This document shows, piece by piece, positions 9,499 through 18,348 of a DNA stretch of 64,000 nt (position 1 is its first letter; every line of letters begins with the position of its first letter). Source of the DNA: Alkalihalobacterium sp048323755 (GTDB lineage: Bacteria; Bacillota; Bacilli; Bacillales; Bacillaceae_F); contig NZ_JBLWFS010000001.1 of the NCBI RefSeq assembly GCF_048323755.1, positions 310,001 to 374,000 of the forward strand, given 5' to 3'. Both the position numbers and the translations under genes were made by a program. Below the pieces are notes generated by a model. The model was not told the origin of the DNA. It did not search any database and saw only the letters and a list, made by a program, of their open reading frames with translations.

Positions 9499-9541
9499 CG
9501 ATCAGATAGGAATTTATCTGATCGTTTTTTTTTTTTTTTTT
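9499..9541 (+). terminator. Rho-independent terminator
   Basis: CGATCAGATA and its exact complement flank a 6-base loop and are followed by about 16 T residues. It ends the 8535-9490 transcript. Confidence 0.9.
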
Positions 9542-9551
9542 ATAAAAAAAT

Positions 9552-9601
9552 CGGTGCCAGGCACCTTTATCCATTTACTGTGTTAAAGGTGCCTGGCACC
9601 G
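9552..9601. repeat. Palindromic repeat element, copy 1
   Basis: An 18-bp perfect inverted repeat, CGGTGCCAGGCACCTTTA at 9552-9569 and its complement at 9584-9601, with a 14-base centre. Each arm itself contains a palindrome (GGTGCCAGGCACC). It belongs to a family with copies at 9850, 12743 and 27065. It could also act as terminator for the minus-strand gene at 9610-9732. Confidence 0.85.
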
Positions 9602-9609
9602 TATTTGTG

Positions 9610-9732
9610 TTATTTGTGTTTATTTGATTTTCTCATTTTTTCTTTTTTAGATGTGCTTGGTTGGCCTCCAGACCGTGAAGTAGGGTTTTCGGCATTTGCA
9701 TGTTCAACAGCTTGTTCGAGCTTCTTTTTCAT
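9610..9732 (-). CDS. 40-residue Lys-rich protein
   Basis: ATG at 9732 with GGAGG about 8 bases upstream on the minus strand. The product begins MKKKLEQAVEHANAENPTSR, continues with SGGQPSTSKKEKMRK and ends SNKHK; it is highly basic and hydrophilic. Size and composition recall minor small acid-soluble spore proteins, but I cannot name a family. It ends 9 bases before the palindromic element at 9552-9601. Confidence 0.6.
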   Translation of the reverse strand: MKKKLEQAVEHANAENPTSRSGGQPSTSKKEKMRKSNKHK

Positions 9733-9849
9733 CCTAGGACCTCCAAAGATTAAATTTCATTTCAGAAATTAGGCTCCCCTTAAATTCATTATAATAATCA
9801 ACATTCAGCAATATTTTACTCCTTAGCTAAAGTTACGCTTTAAAGCGTT

Positions 9850-9868
9850 GCAGGTGCCAGGTACCTGC
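9850..9868. repeat. Palindromic repeat element, short copy 2
   Basis: GCAGGTGCCAGGTACCTGC: GCAGGT and its complement around a 7-base centre. It matches one arm of the larger elements and sits just beyond the amidase terminator. Confidence 0.6.
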
Positions 9869-9871
9869 AAA

Positions 9872-9901
9872 AAACCTAAGGTTGCGGGGAACCTTAGGTT
9901 T
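9872..9901 (-). terminator. Terminator of the amidase gene
   Basis: AAACCTAAGGTT and its exact complement surround a 6-base loop. On the minus strand the stem runs into a T-tract, right after the amidase stop codon at 9910. Confidence 0.9.
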
Positions 9902-9909
9902 GAGTGGGT

Positions 9910-12099
9910 TTATTTATGAAATTCGATTAATGCTTGTAGTAATGCATCTGATGCATCATCATAAAACTTATCTTGTTTCATCATATTTGCATCATTAGGA
10001 TTTGTGATAAAGCCTAATTCCACAAGGATACTTGGAATTCTTGTGTAACGAACAACTCCAAAGTTCCCTTCTTTCACACCGCGGTCGCGGGTTTTCAATT
10101 GTTGAACGAGATGTTTTTGAGCCACTTGTGCAAGTTGTTGGCTCTGGGCGTGTTGGTGTGATCGATTCCAAAATGTCTCAGTTCCATGTGCTTGTGAATT
10201 AGAAAGTGAATTTGTATGGATACTAACAAAAGAATGTCCGTTTGAAGCATTGGCTATTTCAAAACGTCTGTTAACAGATACAAAGGTATCTGTTGTTCGA
10301 GTCATGACGACTTTTGCACCTGCTGCTTCAAGCTTCTTTTGTAACTCTAAGGATACTCGCAAGGTCACGTCTTTTTCTCGTAAACCGTTACCTACTGCAC
10401 CTGGGTCACTGCCACCATGACCGGCATCAATCACAATCGTTTTACCAGCTAATGCATTAGTCGGCACAGGGTGACTTGGAGTTGATCCACTGCTGTTTTG
10501 ATTATTGTTATTAATAGTTACTGTGACATGATCGCCATGTATATATGCCCACTGGTTATTATGCTTAATTTTGAGCCAATTCCCATTCACATTTGTTTCA
10601 AAAATGGAAACGGAAGCACCTCGAGCAAGCATACCCACTCGATTACCCGAAGTAGCAGCTGTTTGTCGTATGTTTAGAGTTGTAACGTTAACTGTACCTG
10701 TAGCAACAATATTGTCGGAGTTATTGTTATTATTCAATGAGTTGTTATTGTTTGAATTATTGTTGTTTGTAGTTATTGTTACAAAATCGCCATGGACGTA
10801 CGCCCACTGGTTATTCAACTTAATTTTATGCCAATTCCCATTAACGTTTCTTTCAAATATAGAAACAGTGGCGCCACGATTAAGAGTTCCGACTCTGGCA
10901 CCTGAGGTAGACGCAGTTTGTCTAACGTTTAGTAAATTGACATTAACCGTACCTGTAGCTACGACTGTATTATTGCTATTGTTGTTATTGTTAGAGTTCC
11001 CACTATTATTATTTTGATTGTTGTTACTAACCGTTATTGTAACAAAGTCACCATGAACGTAAGCCCATTGGTTATTCATTTTAATCTTTAGCCAGTTGCC
11101 ATTGACGTTTCGTTCATAGATGGACACTGAAGCACCACGAGTTAGACTGCCGACGCGAGTTCCTGAGGTGGAAGCCGTTTGTCGCACATTTAATGAATTG
11201 ACATTGACCGTACCCGTTGCAATGATCGCGTTGGAACTGTTATTGCTGTTGTTATTACTTGAATTTGAATTGTTATTGTTATTATTTTGGTTATTGGAAC
11301 TAGAACTGATCGTTACAAAATCGCCATGGACGAAGGCCCACTGATTGTTGACTCTAATCTTCAACCAATTCCCGTTGATATTCCTCTCATAGATGGAAAC
11401 CGTCGCACCGCGAGCCAGACTACCGACGCGAGTCCCCGTTGCAGAAGCGGTTTGTCTCACATTTAATGAGTTGACATTGACAGTTCCAGTTGCAATGACT
11501 GAGTTTGAACTGTTGCTGTTGTTACTATTATTACTGGAATTGTTGGAATTGCTATTATTATTCCTCGTAATCGTTATGAAATCGCCATGAACGTAAGCCC
11601 ACTGATTATTCACTCTAATTTTCAGCCAGTTTCCGCTAATACCAGTTTCATAGATTTGAACAGTGGCCCCACGAGAAAGACTCGCAACGCGCGCTCCTGT
11701 TGTAGAAGGTGATTGTCTTACATTTAATGAATTGACGTTAACAGACCCCGTAGCAACAACTGTACCTGAGTTACTACTTGAGTTATTAGAGGTATTACTT
11801 ACTGGAGTCACACTAACATAATCGCCATGAACATACGCCCACTGATTATTCATTTGAATTTTTAACCAGTTTCCATTGACATTACGTTCATAAATCGAAA
11901 CGGTTGCCCCGCGTGAAAGACTACCAACTCTTGTCCCAGTAGTAGATGGAGTTGACCTTACATTCAATGAACTAGCCTGAACAGTACCTGTTGCTATAAT
12001 TTGACTCTGATTTGCATTCGTATGTTGTTCATACCCGATGTAAAAACTAGAAAGAAGAATAATACATAAACATACAATCGCCCATTTACTTCTGACCAT
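9910..12099 (-). CDS. N-acetylmuramoyl-L-alanine amidase with six SH3 repeats
   Basis: 729 residues. A signal peptide/anchor covers residues 1-30. Six bacterial SH3 domains follow (each about 63 residues, pattern NVRxxxxxxGxRVGxLxRGAxVxIYE...WxKIxxNNQWAYVHGDxV), separated by Asn/Ser-only linkers, between about residues 35 and 530. The C-terminal 180 residues are an Amidase_3 domain: zinc ligands in IDAGHGG, GLREKD and VSIHTN, and the catalytic Glu in LVELGF. It cleaves the bond between muramic acid and the stem peptide outside the membrane; the SH3 domains bind the wall. Six repeats is a high number, and strong DNA similarity between repeats suggests recent duplication. It is monocistronic with its own terminator. 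Confidence 0.95.
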   Translation of the reverse strand: MVRSKWAIVCLCIILLSSFYIGYEQHTNANQSQIIATGTVQASSLNVRSTPSTTGTRVGSLSRGATVSIYERNVNGNWLKIQMNNQWAYVHGDYVSVTPVSNTSNNSSSNSGTVVATGSVNVNSLNVRQSPSTTGARVASLSRGATVQIYETGISGNWLKIRVNNQWAYVHGDFITITRNNNSNSNNSSNNSNNSNSSNSVIATGTVNVNSLNVRQTASATGTRVGSLARGATVSIYERNINGNWLKIRVNNQWAFVHGDFVTISSSSNNQNNNNNNSNSSNNNSNNSSNAIIATGTVNVNSLNVRQTASTSGTRVGSLTRGASVSIYERNVNGNWLKIKMNNQWAYVHGDFVTITVSNNNQNNNSGNSNNNNNSNNTVVATGTVNVNLLNVRQTASTSGARVGTLNRGATVSIFERNVNGNWHKIKLNNQWAYVHGDFVTITTNNNNSNNNNSLNNNNNSDNIVATGTVNVTTLNIRQTAATSGNRVGMLARGASVSIFETNVNGNWLKIKHNNQWAYIHGDHVTVTINNNNQNSSGSTPSHPVPTNALAGKTIVIDAGHGGSDPGAVGNGLREKDVTLRVSLELQKKLEAAGAKVVMTRTTDTFVSVNRRFEIANASNGHSFVSIHTNSLSNSQAHGTETFWNRSHQHAQSQQLAQVAQKHLVQQLKTRDRGVKEGNFGVVRYTRIPSILVELGFITNPNDANMMKQDKFYDDASDALLQALIEFHK

Positions 12100-12237
12100 A
12101 GATTACTCCCCGATCCGTTAAGATTTTTTTATAAAAGAATTGAAATACATCGTAAAAAACTCGCTAGTTCTTTTGTTGATGTTGTTCAATATATTGAACA
12201 TTTGCTGATGTTTTGCCCTATTGCTGTTCATCTATCA

Positions 12238-12351
12238 TTATCCGAAACTTAAAAAATACTTCCATATTGTATCTAGTAAAATACCTAAACCACCGAAAAA
12301 AATTCCGATGCAGGCAATGCTAACTGGCGATCCCCATTTTACGTCTTTCAA
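12238..12351 (-). CDS. 37-residue membrane protein
   Basis: TTG at 12351 with a very strong AAAGGAGG 8-9 bases upstream. The product has one hydrophobic segment (SIACIGIFFGGLGILL) flanked by MKDVKWGSPV and DTIWKYFLSFG. No family is recognised. It is on the same strand as the amidase gene, 139 bases upstream of it. Start and size are supported mainly by the ribosome binding site. Confidence 0.6.
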   Translation of the reverse strand: MKDVKWGSPVSIACIGIFFGGLGILLDTIWKYFLSFG

Positions 12352-12742
12352 TCCATAAACCTCCTTTCAATTCTGAAGTTATGTTCAATTTACATGCAGG
12401 TGTAAAACTCTAACTCTCTCATTATTTGATCGTGAAGAGGACCTGCGCTGCAAATTTCGTTATGTAGTCATCAAAGTTAGTCCTAAAAATGAACCTAACG
12501 TCTGATGGAGGGTATGTTTTATAATGGTTAATAGTAGTTACATAGGAATATATAGGTATTAAAAATATCTTACCTCATGAGACAAATTCCGTAAAGATGC
12601 TGTCGAACGATAACGACTTTAGTCATGATTTTTTTTTAGGTATTGGGTTTCATCTATTACTTGAGAAGTTAATTCAGTACAGTTGTAGGTTGAGATTAAT
12701 GGGCGCCGCAGATGTGGTGCGTTGATGCGGTGATGTTGTTAA
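12352..12742. other. Gap upstream of the 37-residue gene, no gene seen
   Basis: About 390 bases holding the presumed leader of the minus-strand 37-residue gene and the sequence following yvyE. No convincing start with a ribosome binding site, tRNA-like fold or known riboswitch pattern was seen. Confidence 0.4.
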
Positions 12743-12790
12743 GGTAGCAGGTACCTTTAGTTCTCTGCATCACTAAAGGTACCTGCTACC
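12743..12790. repeat. Palindromic repeat element, copy 3, overlapping the 3' end of yvyE
   Basis: GGTAGCAGGTACCTTTAG at 12743-12760 and its exact complement at 12773-12790. The distal arm lies wholly inside yvyE and encodes its residues PVAGTFS; the proximal arm contains the TAA stop (12757-12759). It may double as the yvyE transcript end. Confidence 0.85.
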
Positions 12791-13416
12791 GGGTTTTCGA
12801 GGTATTGGACTTTACCTGTGACTATAGAGGCTTGTCCGCTTGTTAAATTGGTCATCCAGTCGGTAAACTGGTCCGTTTGTTGTTTTTCAACATAAGCTTG
12901 CACTTCTACCTGTTCCAAATAATTAATTTCCTTCAATATATAGGGCGATTGACGCAACTCGTTTTCAACTTTGCCTAACCAGTGATAATCGATCGTAGTA
13001 TGCATCACCTGCATGAGCTTTCGTTCAACAATCCCAACTGCGTTCAACCCTTCACTTGTTGCGCCTCCATATGCACGGATTAAACCGCCGGCACCGAGCT
13101 TGATGCCGCCAAAGTAACGTGTCACAACGACGACTGTATCTTTCAAGCCACGCTTTTTCAACACTTCTAATATCGGCACTCCAGCTGTACCGCTCGGCTC
13201 ACCGTCATCGTTTGCTTTTTGAACTTCATCGTTTTCTCCAATGAGATAGGCTGAACAATTGTGATTGGCATCCCAATGCTTTTTCTTAATCTTTTCAATA
13301 AACAGTTGGGCCTCATCTTCTGTCGTTGCGCGATCGATATAGGTAATAAATCTAGAGCGTTGAATATTGATCTCGTGTTCTCCGTAACTCTTAACGGTTA
13401 AATAAGAAAGTAACAA
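12757..13416 (-). CDS. yvyE: YigZ/IMPACT-family protein YvyE
   Basis: 219 residues from a TTG with AAGGTGGGG upstream. Residues 1-125 are the IMPACT N-terminal domain, very close to B. subtilis YvyE (IQRSRFITYI, HNCSAYLIGE, NDDGEPSGTAGVPILEVL, VVTRYFGGIKLGAGGLIRAY). The remainder is the DUF1949-type ferredoxin-like domain. The family is conserved and linked to translation/ribosome stress, but the exact reaction is not settled. It is divergent from degS, as in B. subtilis. The last residues and the stop are supplied by a palindromic repeat. Confidence 0.95.
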   Translation of the reverse strand: MLLSYLTVKSYGEHEINIQRSRFITYIDRATTEDEAQLFIEKIKKKHWDANHNCSAYLIGENDEVQKANDDGEPSGTAGVPILEVLKKRGLKDTVVVVTRYFGGIKLGAGGLIRAYGGATSEGLNAVGIVERKLMQVMHTTIDYHWLGKVENELRQSPYILKEINYLEQVEVQAYVEKQQTDQFTDWMTNLTSGQASIVTGKVQYLENPVAGTFSDAEN

Positions 13417-13667
13417 TGGAACCCCACCTTATCTCCTGAAAATTTTTTAGAACCTTGGCATATATTGTCTAAAAATCATACCACAGTTTTACACACCATC
13501 GAAACAGTCCTGTAATAATAGAATGGTATGCTAAATTTGTCCTTGTCCACCAGGAGTTATGGTAAAATGATCATATATAATGTACAGCTAATCCGTGTCA
13601 TAATAGATGAAAGAATATAATTACTCCCAAATTACTATTGTAAGAGAATTTAAGGTTGGTGGGCGCA

Positions 13668-14786
13668 GTGGCACAATCCGAATTAGAGGTCATAATTAAG
13701 AAAACGATCGAGACGGTCGACGAGAGTCGCGAACAAGTCTTTCGAATTGGTGAACAATCCCGAAAAGAATTTGCTATCTTAAATGAAGAATTGAAAGATA
13801 TTCGCCATAAAGTTGCTAAAGTGATTGATGAAAATGACCGTACGCAATTACACGCACGATTCTCTAGAAATCGTCTTGCTGAAGTGAGTAAAAACTTTAA
13901 TAAATATAGTAAAGAGGAAGTTAAAGCTGCTTATGAGCAGGCAAATGAATTCCAAGTTCAGTTAGCGGTTTTGCAACAAGAGGAAATGCGTTTGCGTGAA
14001 AGACGGGACTCGATTGAACGACGAATTGTTTCTTTGAAGGAAACCGTGGAACGAGCGGAACGGTTAGTCGGTCAAATGTCGGTCGTTTATAACTTTCTAT
14101 CGAGTGACATTCAACAGTTAGGTGAAAAATTAGAAGAAGCGAAAGAAAAACAAGAATTTGGGTTGAAAATTATTGAAGCTCAAGAAGAAGAACGAAGACG
14201 TCTATCACGAGAAATTCATGATGGACCAGCCCAAATGCTAGCTAATGTTATGCTTCGCTCAGAATTAATTGAACGGACCTACCTAGATAAAGGAATAGAC
14301 GCGGCTCTTATAGAGATACGAGACTTACGAAAAATGGTTAAATCGTCCCTTTCAGAAGTAAGAAGAATTATTTACGATCTAAGGCCAATGGCACTTGATG
14401 ATTTAGGCTTGATCCCAACCCTGTCTAAATACCTAACTACATTTGAAGAAAGGACAGGTATAGCCATTCGGTTTAAAAGCCTTGGAAAAGAACGGCGTTT
14501 ACAGCCTAGGCTTGAAGTTGCATTATTCCGCTTGGTTCAGGAAGCGGTACAAAATGCCTATAAACATGCCGAACCAAAAGAGGTCCAAGTTAAAATTGAA
14601 ATTAAGTTGAACAAGGTTATAATAATAGTTAAGGACGATGGGAAAGGCTTTGATCAATCTGTAAAAAAAGAAGGGTCCTTCGGATTACTTGGTATGAAAG
14701 AACGAGTCAATATGCTAAAAGGCCAAATGACCATTCAGTCGAAAATTAATGTAGGTACAGGAATTGTTATCGAAGTACCTATTTAA
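13668..14786 (+). CDS. degS: Two-component sensor histidine kinase DegS
   Basis: 372 residues from GTG 13668, preceded by GGTTGGTGGG; a TTG at 13656 is in frame but its ribosome site would be too close. No membrane segment, so cytoplasmic as in B. subtilis. Long N-terminal coiled coil (about 1-170), then the DegS-type HisKA_3 box (EEERRRLSREIHDGPAQMLA, containing the phosphorylated His) and IYDLRPMALDDLGLIPTL, then a HATPase domain (EAVQNAYKHAE; DDGKGFD; SFGLLGMKERV). It phosphorylates DegU. The 13417-13667 gap is the shared promoter region with yvyE and contains a TATAAT at 13576-13581. Confidence 0.97.
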   Translation: MAQSELEVIIKKTIETVDESREQVFRIGEQSRKEFAILNEELKDIRHKVAKVIDENDRTQLHARFSRNRLAEVSKNFNKYSKEEVKAAYEQANEFQVQLAVLQQEEMRLRERRDSIERRIVSLKETVERAERLVGQMSVVYNFLSSDIQQLGEKLEEAKEKQEFGLKIIEAQEEERRRLSREIHDGPAQMLANVMLRSELIERTYLDKGIDAALIEIRDLRKMVKSSLSEVRRIIYDLRPMALDDLGLIPTLSKYLTTFEERTGIAIRFKSLGKERRLQPRLEVALFRLVQEAVQNAYKHAEPKEVQVKIEIKLNKVIIIVKDDGKGFDQSVKKEGSFGLLGMKERVNMLKGQMTIQSKINVGTGIVIEVPI

Positions 14787-14830
14787 AGACTAGAAGAATT
14801 TACTGATGGATGTAATAAAGCATATCGTAA

Positions 14831-14861
14831 GTCCACTAGACGCTGGGCGTCGAAGCTGGAC
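14831..14861 (+). other. Hairpin in the degS-degU intergenic region
   Basis: GTCCA (14831-14835) pairs with TGGAC (14857-14861) around an inner perfect stem GACGC-TGG-GCGTC (14839-14851). There is no T-run, so it is not a terminator. It lies 46 bases upstream of degU and could be an mRNA processing, stability or translation element. Confidence 0.5.
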
Positions 14862-14907
14862 AAGCAAACCGTAAGACAAGCAGTTAAAGCTAACGAGAGG
14901 TGAAAAC

Positions 14908-15612
14908 ATGTTTAATAAAGATCGAAATATACGTATTGTCATCATTGATGATCATCAACTATTCCGTGAAGGTGTAAAACGTATTTTAGCAATGGAAGAT
15001 AACTTTGATGTAGTCGCTGAAGGTGAAGATGGGGAACAAGCTCTTGCTCTAGTAGAGGAGCATCGCCCGGATGTCATTTTAATGGATATTAACATGCCAA
15101 AAGTAAATGGTATGGAAGCAACTCGTGATTTAATTCAGAAGTATCCAGATGTAAAAGTTTTAATTCTATCGATTCATGACGACGAGTCTTATGTCACACA
15201 CGTACTGAAAACTGGTGCAGCCGGTTATCTATTAAAAGAAATGGACGCTGATGCACTAATTCAAGCCGTTAAAGTCGTTGGTGAAGGTGGAGCTTACATT
15301 CACCCGAAAGTCACGCATAATTTGATTAAAGACTATCGCCGTCTAGCAAACGAAGATGAAGGCGATGCATCTGAAATTGGCTTCCGTGAAGTTGAATATC
15401 GTAAGCCGCTTCACATTTTAACGCGTCGCGAATGCGAAGTGCTTCAGCTGATGACAGACGGTTACAGCAACCGTATGATTGGGGAAGCACTATATATTAG
15501 TGAAAAAACCGTTAAGAACCATGTAAGTAATATTTTACAGAAAATGAGTGTAAATGACCGTACACAAGCTGTTGTTGAATCTATTAAAAACGGCTGGGTT
15601 ATGGTGAGATAA
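14908..15612 (+). CDS. degU: Response regulator DegU
   Basis: 234 residues, AGAGGTGA upstream of ATG. Receiver domain residues 7-125, with the acidic pocket IIDDHQ and phospho-acceptor Asp60 in VILMDINMP. LuxR/NarL-type helix-turn-helix at about 167-230 (LTRRECEVLQLM, YISEKTVKNHVSNILQKM). It is a DNA-binding regulator of exoenzymes, competence, biofilm and motility in Bacillus, partner of DegS encoded 121 bases upstream. A terminator follows. Confidence 0.98.
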   Translation: MFNKDRNIRIVIIDDHQLFREGVKRILAMEDNFDVVAEGEDGEQALALVEEHRPDVILMDINMPKVNGMEATRDLIQKYPDVKVLILSIHDDESYVTHVLKTGAAGYLLKEMDADALIQAVKVVGEGGAYIHPKVTHNLIKDYRRLANEDEGDASEIGFREVEYRKPLHILTRRECEVLQLMTDGYSNRMIGEALYISEKTVKNHVSNILQKMSVNDRTQAVVESIKNGWVMVR

Positions 15613-15630
15613 ATTCTATAAGATGGTAGA

Positions 15631-15666
15631 AAAGGGTAACTTGTATTATACAGGTTATCCTTTTTT
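15631..15666 (+). terminator. Terminator after degU
   Basis: AAAGGGTAACTTGTA pairs (with two wobble positions) with TACAGGTTATCCTTT, followed by a T-run. Confidence 0.8.
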
Positions 15667-15998
15667 GTATTGACTATGTTAGGATATTCATTGTTGTTTC
15701 GTACCGTTTATCAAGCCCTAGTTTGCTAACAGACCAAACAAATAGCGACAATCTTTGAGAAAAGAGCGTATATTTTAGCACTTTGATTTTTGGTCACTAC
15801 TGAGTAAATGGTAGGGAAATTGTTTTCAGTTGAGGGATGAAGGAAACACCCATCGAAATGAGTGTAAGCTTTATCGCTTCCTCTTCTAAATTAGTAACTT
15901 TTAAAATTATTGTAAATTAATAGTAAAATAGTAGTGTATTTAGTGAGGCTTCTGTAATATAATTTTAAAGTAAAATCTAGTAAATTTGGGGGAGATAA
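15667..15998. other. Gap between degU and the TcaA-like gene
   Basis: About 330 bases. A short hairpin-like ACACCCAT...ATGAGTGT lies near 15846-15866. I see no gene here; the final part is presumably the promoter and leader of the downstream gene. Confidence 0.4.
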
Positions 15999-17954
15999 AT
16001 GAAGTTCTGTAAAGAATGTGGCAGTCAATTATCAGAAGAAGCACAGTTTTGTAAAGAATGTGGTGCTCCTGTAACAGGTAGAACTACTAATAGTAATCCA
16101 AATATAGTAAAACATTCAGAATCAACAACAACCCAAGGCAGCAATTCTAAAAGAACCCCGCCGCCAATGAAACCGATGACCCAAAAGACAAAGATATGGT
16201 TAGCAATTACGGGTGCTGCAATCATCTTATTGTTTGGTGGTTTTAAGGCAGGAGAAGCTCTAACGGATAAAGATCGGTTAATTGACCGATTTGAAGCGGC
16301 AGTGATTGAAAAAGATGAGAAGGCTGTTGCAAAATTTTTAACTACACCTAGTGGTCTAGAAGTTAACGCAAATTCTGCAAGTGGTTTTATTCAGTATATG
16401 AATGATAACCCAGCTAAGTTTGGGGAAGTTATAACTGACTTAAAGATGCAATCGAAAATGTATTCGCAAATGTATTCGGGTTCCAGAGGTATCGATCAAG
16501 ATGTATTTGGTTTGGCTGAAGAATTTTTCTCCTATGGTCTTGTGACGTTAAGTCACGAGGGGAAAGGTATCTTATATGACAATTACCAGTTAGTAGTTGA
16601 GCCTGTTTATGTCACGCTTAGTACGGATTATAAAGATGTCTCTCTTTCTATAAATGGTGAACAGGTTGCTGTCTCCGATCAACCAGAATATGAGAAGGAA
16701 TTTGGTCCTTATTTCCCGGGCATTCTGACTTTAGAAGCAACTTTAAATAGTGATTTTGTAGATTTAGTTTATTCCAATGAAATTACAGCCTTAAACGCTA
16801 GCGTTTATCATCATGTTGAGTTAGACGCAGAAAGTGTAACACTTGATTTTGGTTTTCAGTCAGAACCTCCAGTTACTGCCAAACTTTTTATTAATGGGGA
16901 GGATGTGAATGTCGACCCTATTCGTCATTCTACATTTGGTCCTGTGCTAACAGATGGGTCTATGACATTTAGTGTTGAGGTTGAATATCCATGGGGTACA
17001 CTTAAGACTGAGGAAAGAAAAATAGATAGTAATTATGTAGAAATTGATTTTTCTTCAGATGAAGGCTTACAAAAGCAGTTAGTAGATCTCTCATTGGCAT
17101 TTACTAAAGAATTTTTTCCAGCCCATTTTTCATCGGATATTACGAAACTAACGACAACAGACGCCTCGTTTATAGAATATTTTAATACAATCGTCGAACG
17201 GAATACAGCTTCAGAAACGATAATGACGTTAAAGTTTTTAGGTATGAACTTCTTAAATGATAGTCTGACGCTGCATTACAATGATAATAAATGGATGGCA
17301 ACGATGGTGTCGATGGTTGAAGTAGAAGGTAATTATGTTTACATATATTCACCTGAAGACGAATACCTTTTACCGGATGCCTCTTATAAAACATTTATAT
17401 ATACGTATGATGATGAGGAGAAAAGTTGGAAAGTAAGCAACTTATACGATATTGATGCTAATTATGAATTTCAACATACGCCATTAGAAAACCTTACAAA
17501 GGTGGAAAATGATAATATCGTAGAATTTACATCAAGTTGGCATGGAAATGCGCCTGTTAACCGAGATATGAAAAGTGAAACAGATCCACCAAGTTATTCT
17601 TACGTTGAAGAAAAAGTGTATGACTTAATGGAGAGTTATTCTCATAAGTTAATAGAAGCGATAAATAAGGGAGACTTTAAAATTGTTGAACCCTATTTGA
17701 AATCAGGAAGTTCCTTATATAATGATCAAAAGTCGTTAGTCGATCGTTTATCGGAACGAGGTGTTAAGGAAGAATATGTGAAAAGTGAAATAATAGATTT
17801 TGAAATGGATGGGGAAACGATCTATATTGAAACCTATGAGGTTACTAAAATCATCTATAGTAATGGGAATGAAGAAGTGAAAGATTTTACTTGGATTTAT
17901 ACAGCTGTTGTTGATGGGAATGATTTGTTATTAACAAAAATTGAAGGTAACTGA
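15999..17954 (+). CDS. TcaA/YvbJ-family zinc-ribbon membrane protein
   Basis: 651 residues; GGGGGAG upstream of ATG. N-terminal zinc ribbon (Cys4, Cys7, Cys18, Cys21), a Ser/Thr/Pro linker, one membrane helix (about 66-85), then a long extracellular part with repeated beta-rich domains and a C-terminal NTF2-like domain (about 545-651). This architecture is that of the TcaA/YvbJ family, whose members affect teicoplanin sensitivity and cell-wall homeostasis. The zinc ribbon would be cytoplasmic. B. subtilis has no such gene between degU and degV, so this is a local insertion. Own terminator; monocistronic. Confidence 0.85.
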   Translation: MKFCKECGSQLSEEAQFCKECGAPVTGRTTNSNPNIVKHSESTTTQGSNSKRTPPPMKPMTQKTKIWLAITGAAIILLFGGFKAGEALTDKDRLIDRFEAAVIEKDEKAVAKFLTTPSGLEVNANSASGFIQYMNDNPAKFGEVITDLKMQSKMYSQMYSGSRGIDQDVFGLAEEFFSYGLVTLSHEGKGILYDNYQLVVEPVYVTLSTDYKDVSLSINGEQVAVSDQPEYEKEFGPYFPGILTLEATLNSDFVDLVYSNEITALNASVYHHVELDAESVTLDFGFQSEPPVTAKLFINGEDVNVDPIRHSTFGPVLTDGSMTFSVEVEYPWGTLKTEERKIDSNYVEIDFSSDEGLQKQLVDLSLAFTKEFFPAHFSSDITKLTTTDASFIEYFNTIVERNTASETIMTLKFLGMNFLNDSLTLHYNDNKWMATMVSMVEVEGNYVYIYSPEDEYLLPDASYKTFIYTYDDEEKSWKVSNLYDIDANYEFQHTPLENLTKVENDNIVEFTSSWHGNAPVNRDMKSETDPPSYSYVEEKVYDLMESYSHKLIEAINKGDFKIVEPYLKSGSSLYNDQKSLVDRLSERGVKEEYVKSEIIDFEMDGETIYIETYEVTKIIYSNGNEEVKDFTWIYTAVVDGNDLLLTKIEGN

Positions 17955-17960
17955 TTATTA

Positions 17961-17986
17961 AGAGGGTGAAATGGCACCCTCTTTTT
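17961..17986 (+). terminator. Terminator after the TcaA-like gene
   Basis: AGAGGGTG and its complement CACCCTCT around a 6-base loop, followed by TTTT. Confidence 0.85.
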
Positions 17987-18348
17987 ATTATTTCTGTGAA
18001 GTCCTGTGAGGTTTGATGAAAGGAATTGTTTGACCTAATACTACATGAATCTATTTCTAGAGTTTTTTTATTACAAAGTTTTTTCCAATGCAATGTAATT
18101 ATTGTTGCGAAGGTTCAAGTTGGTTCTTATATTTTGAATATATCATCGATTTTTAATAAAATAAGGGTGGGACGAAACTAATGTAAATTGAGCCAAGTTT
18201 GTTTGGGGAAAATAAACGTGTAAAGCTTGTACTAGAAAGAATTTAAAGGAATTTCATTGGATTTGGCGAATGGTATTAAAGTGGAAAATCAAGCGCAATA
18301 AAAAACGATAACATATTACAATAACATACATAAAGCGAGGTCATTTCT
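17987..18348. other. Gap upstream of degV, no gene seen
   Basis: About 360 AT-rich bases. Apart from the degV leader near the end I find no convincing gene, riboswitch or repeat. Confidence 0.4.

Noticed and set aside
10571..11590. Leu-rich plus-strand open frames opposite the amidase gene
   Set aside because: They are antisense shadows of the SH3 repeats and Asn/Ser linkers; no ribosome binding sites and repeated poly-Leu arises from AAC/AAT codons read backwards.
18304..18311. Sigma-D promoter before degV (AACGATAA)
   Set aside because: Poor -10 match and only AAAA at the -35 position; not convincing.
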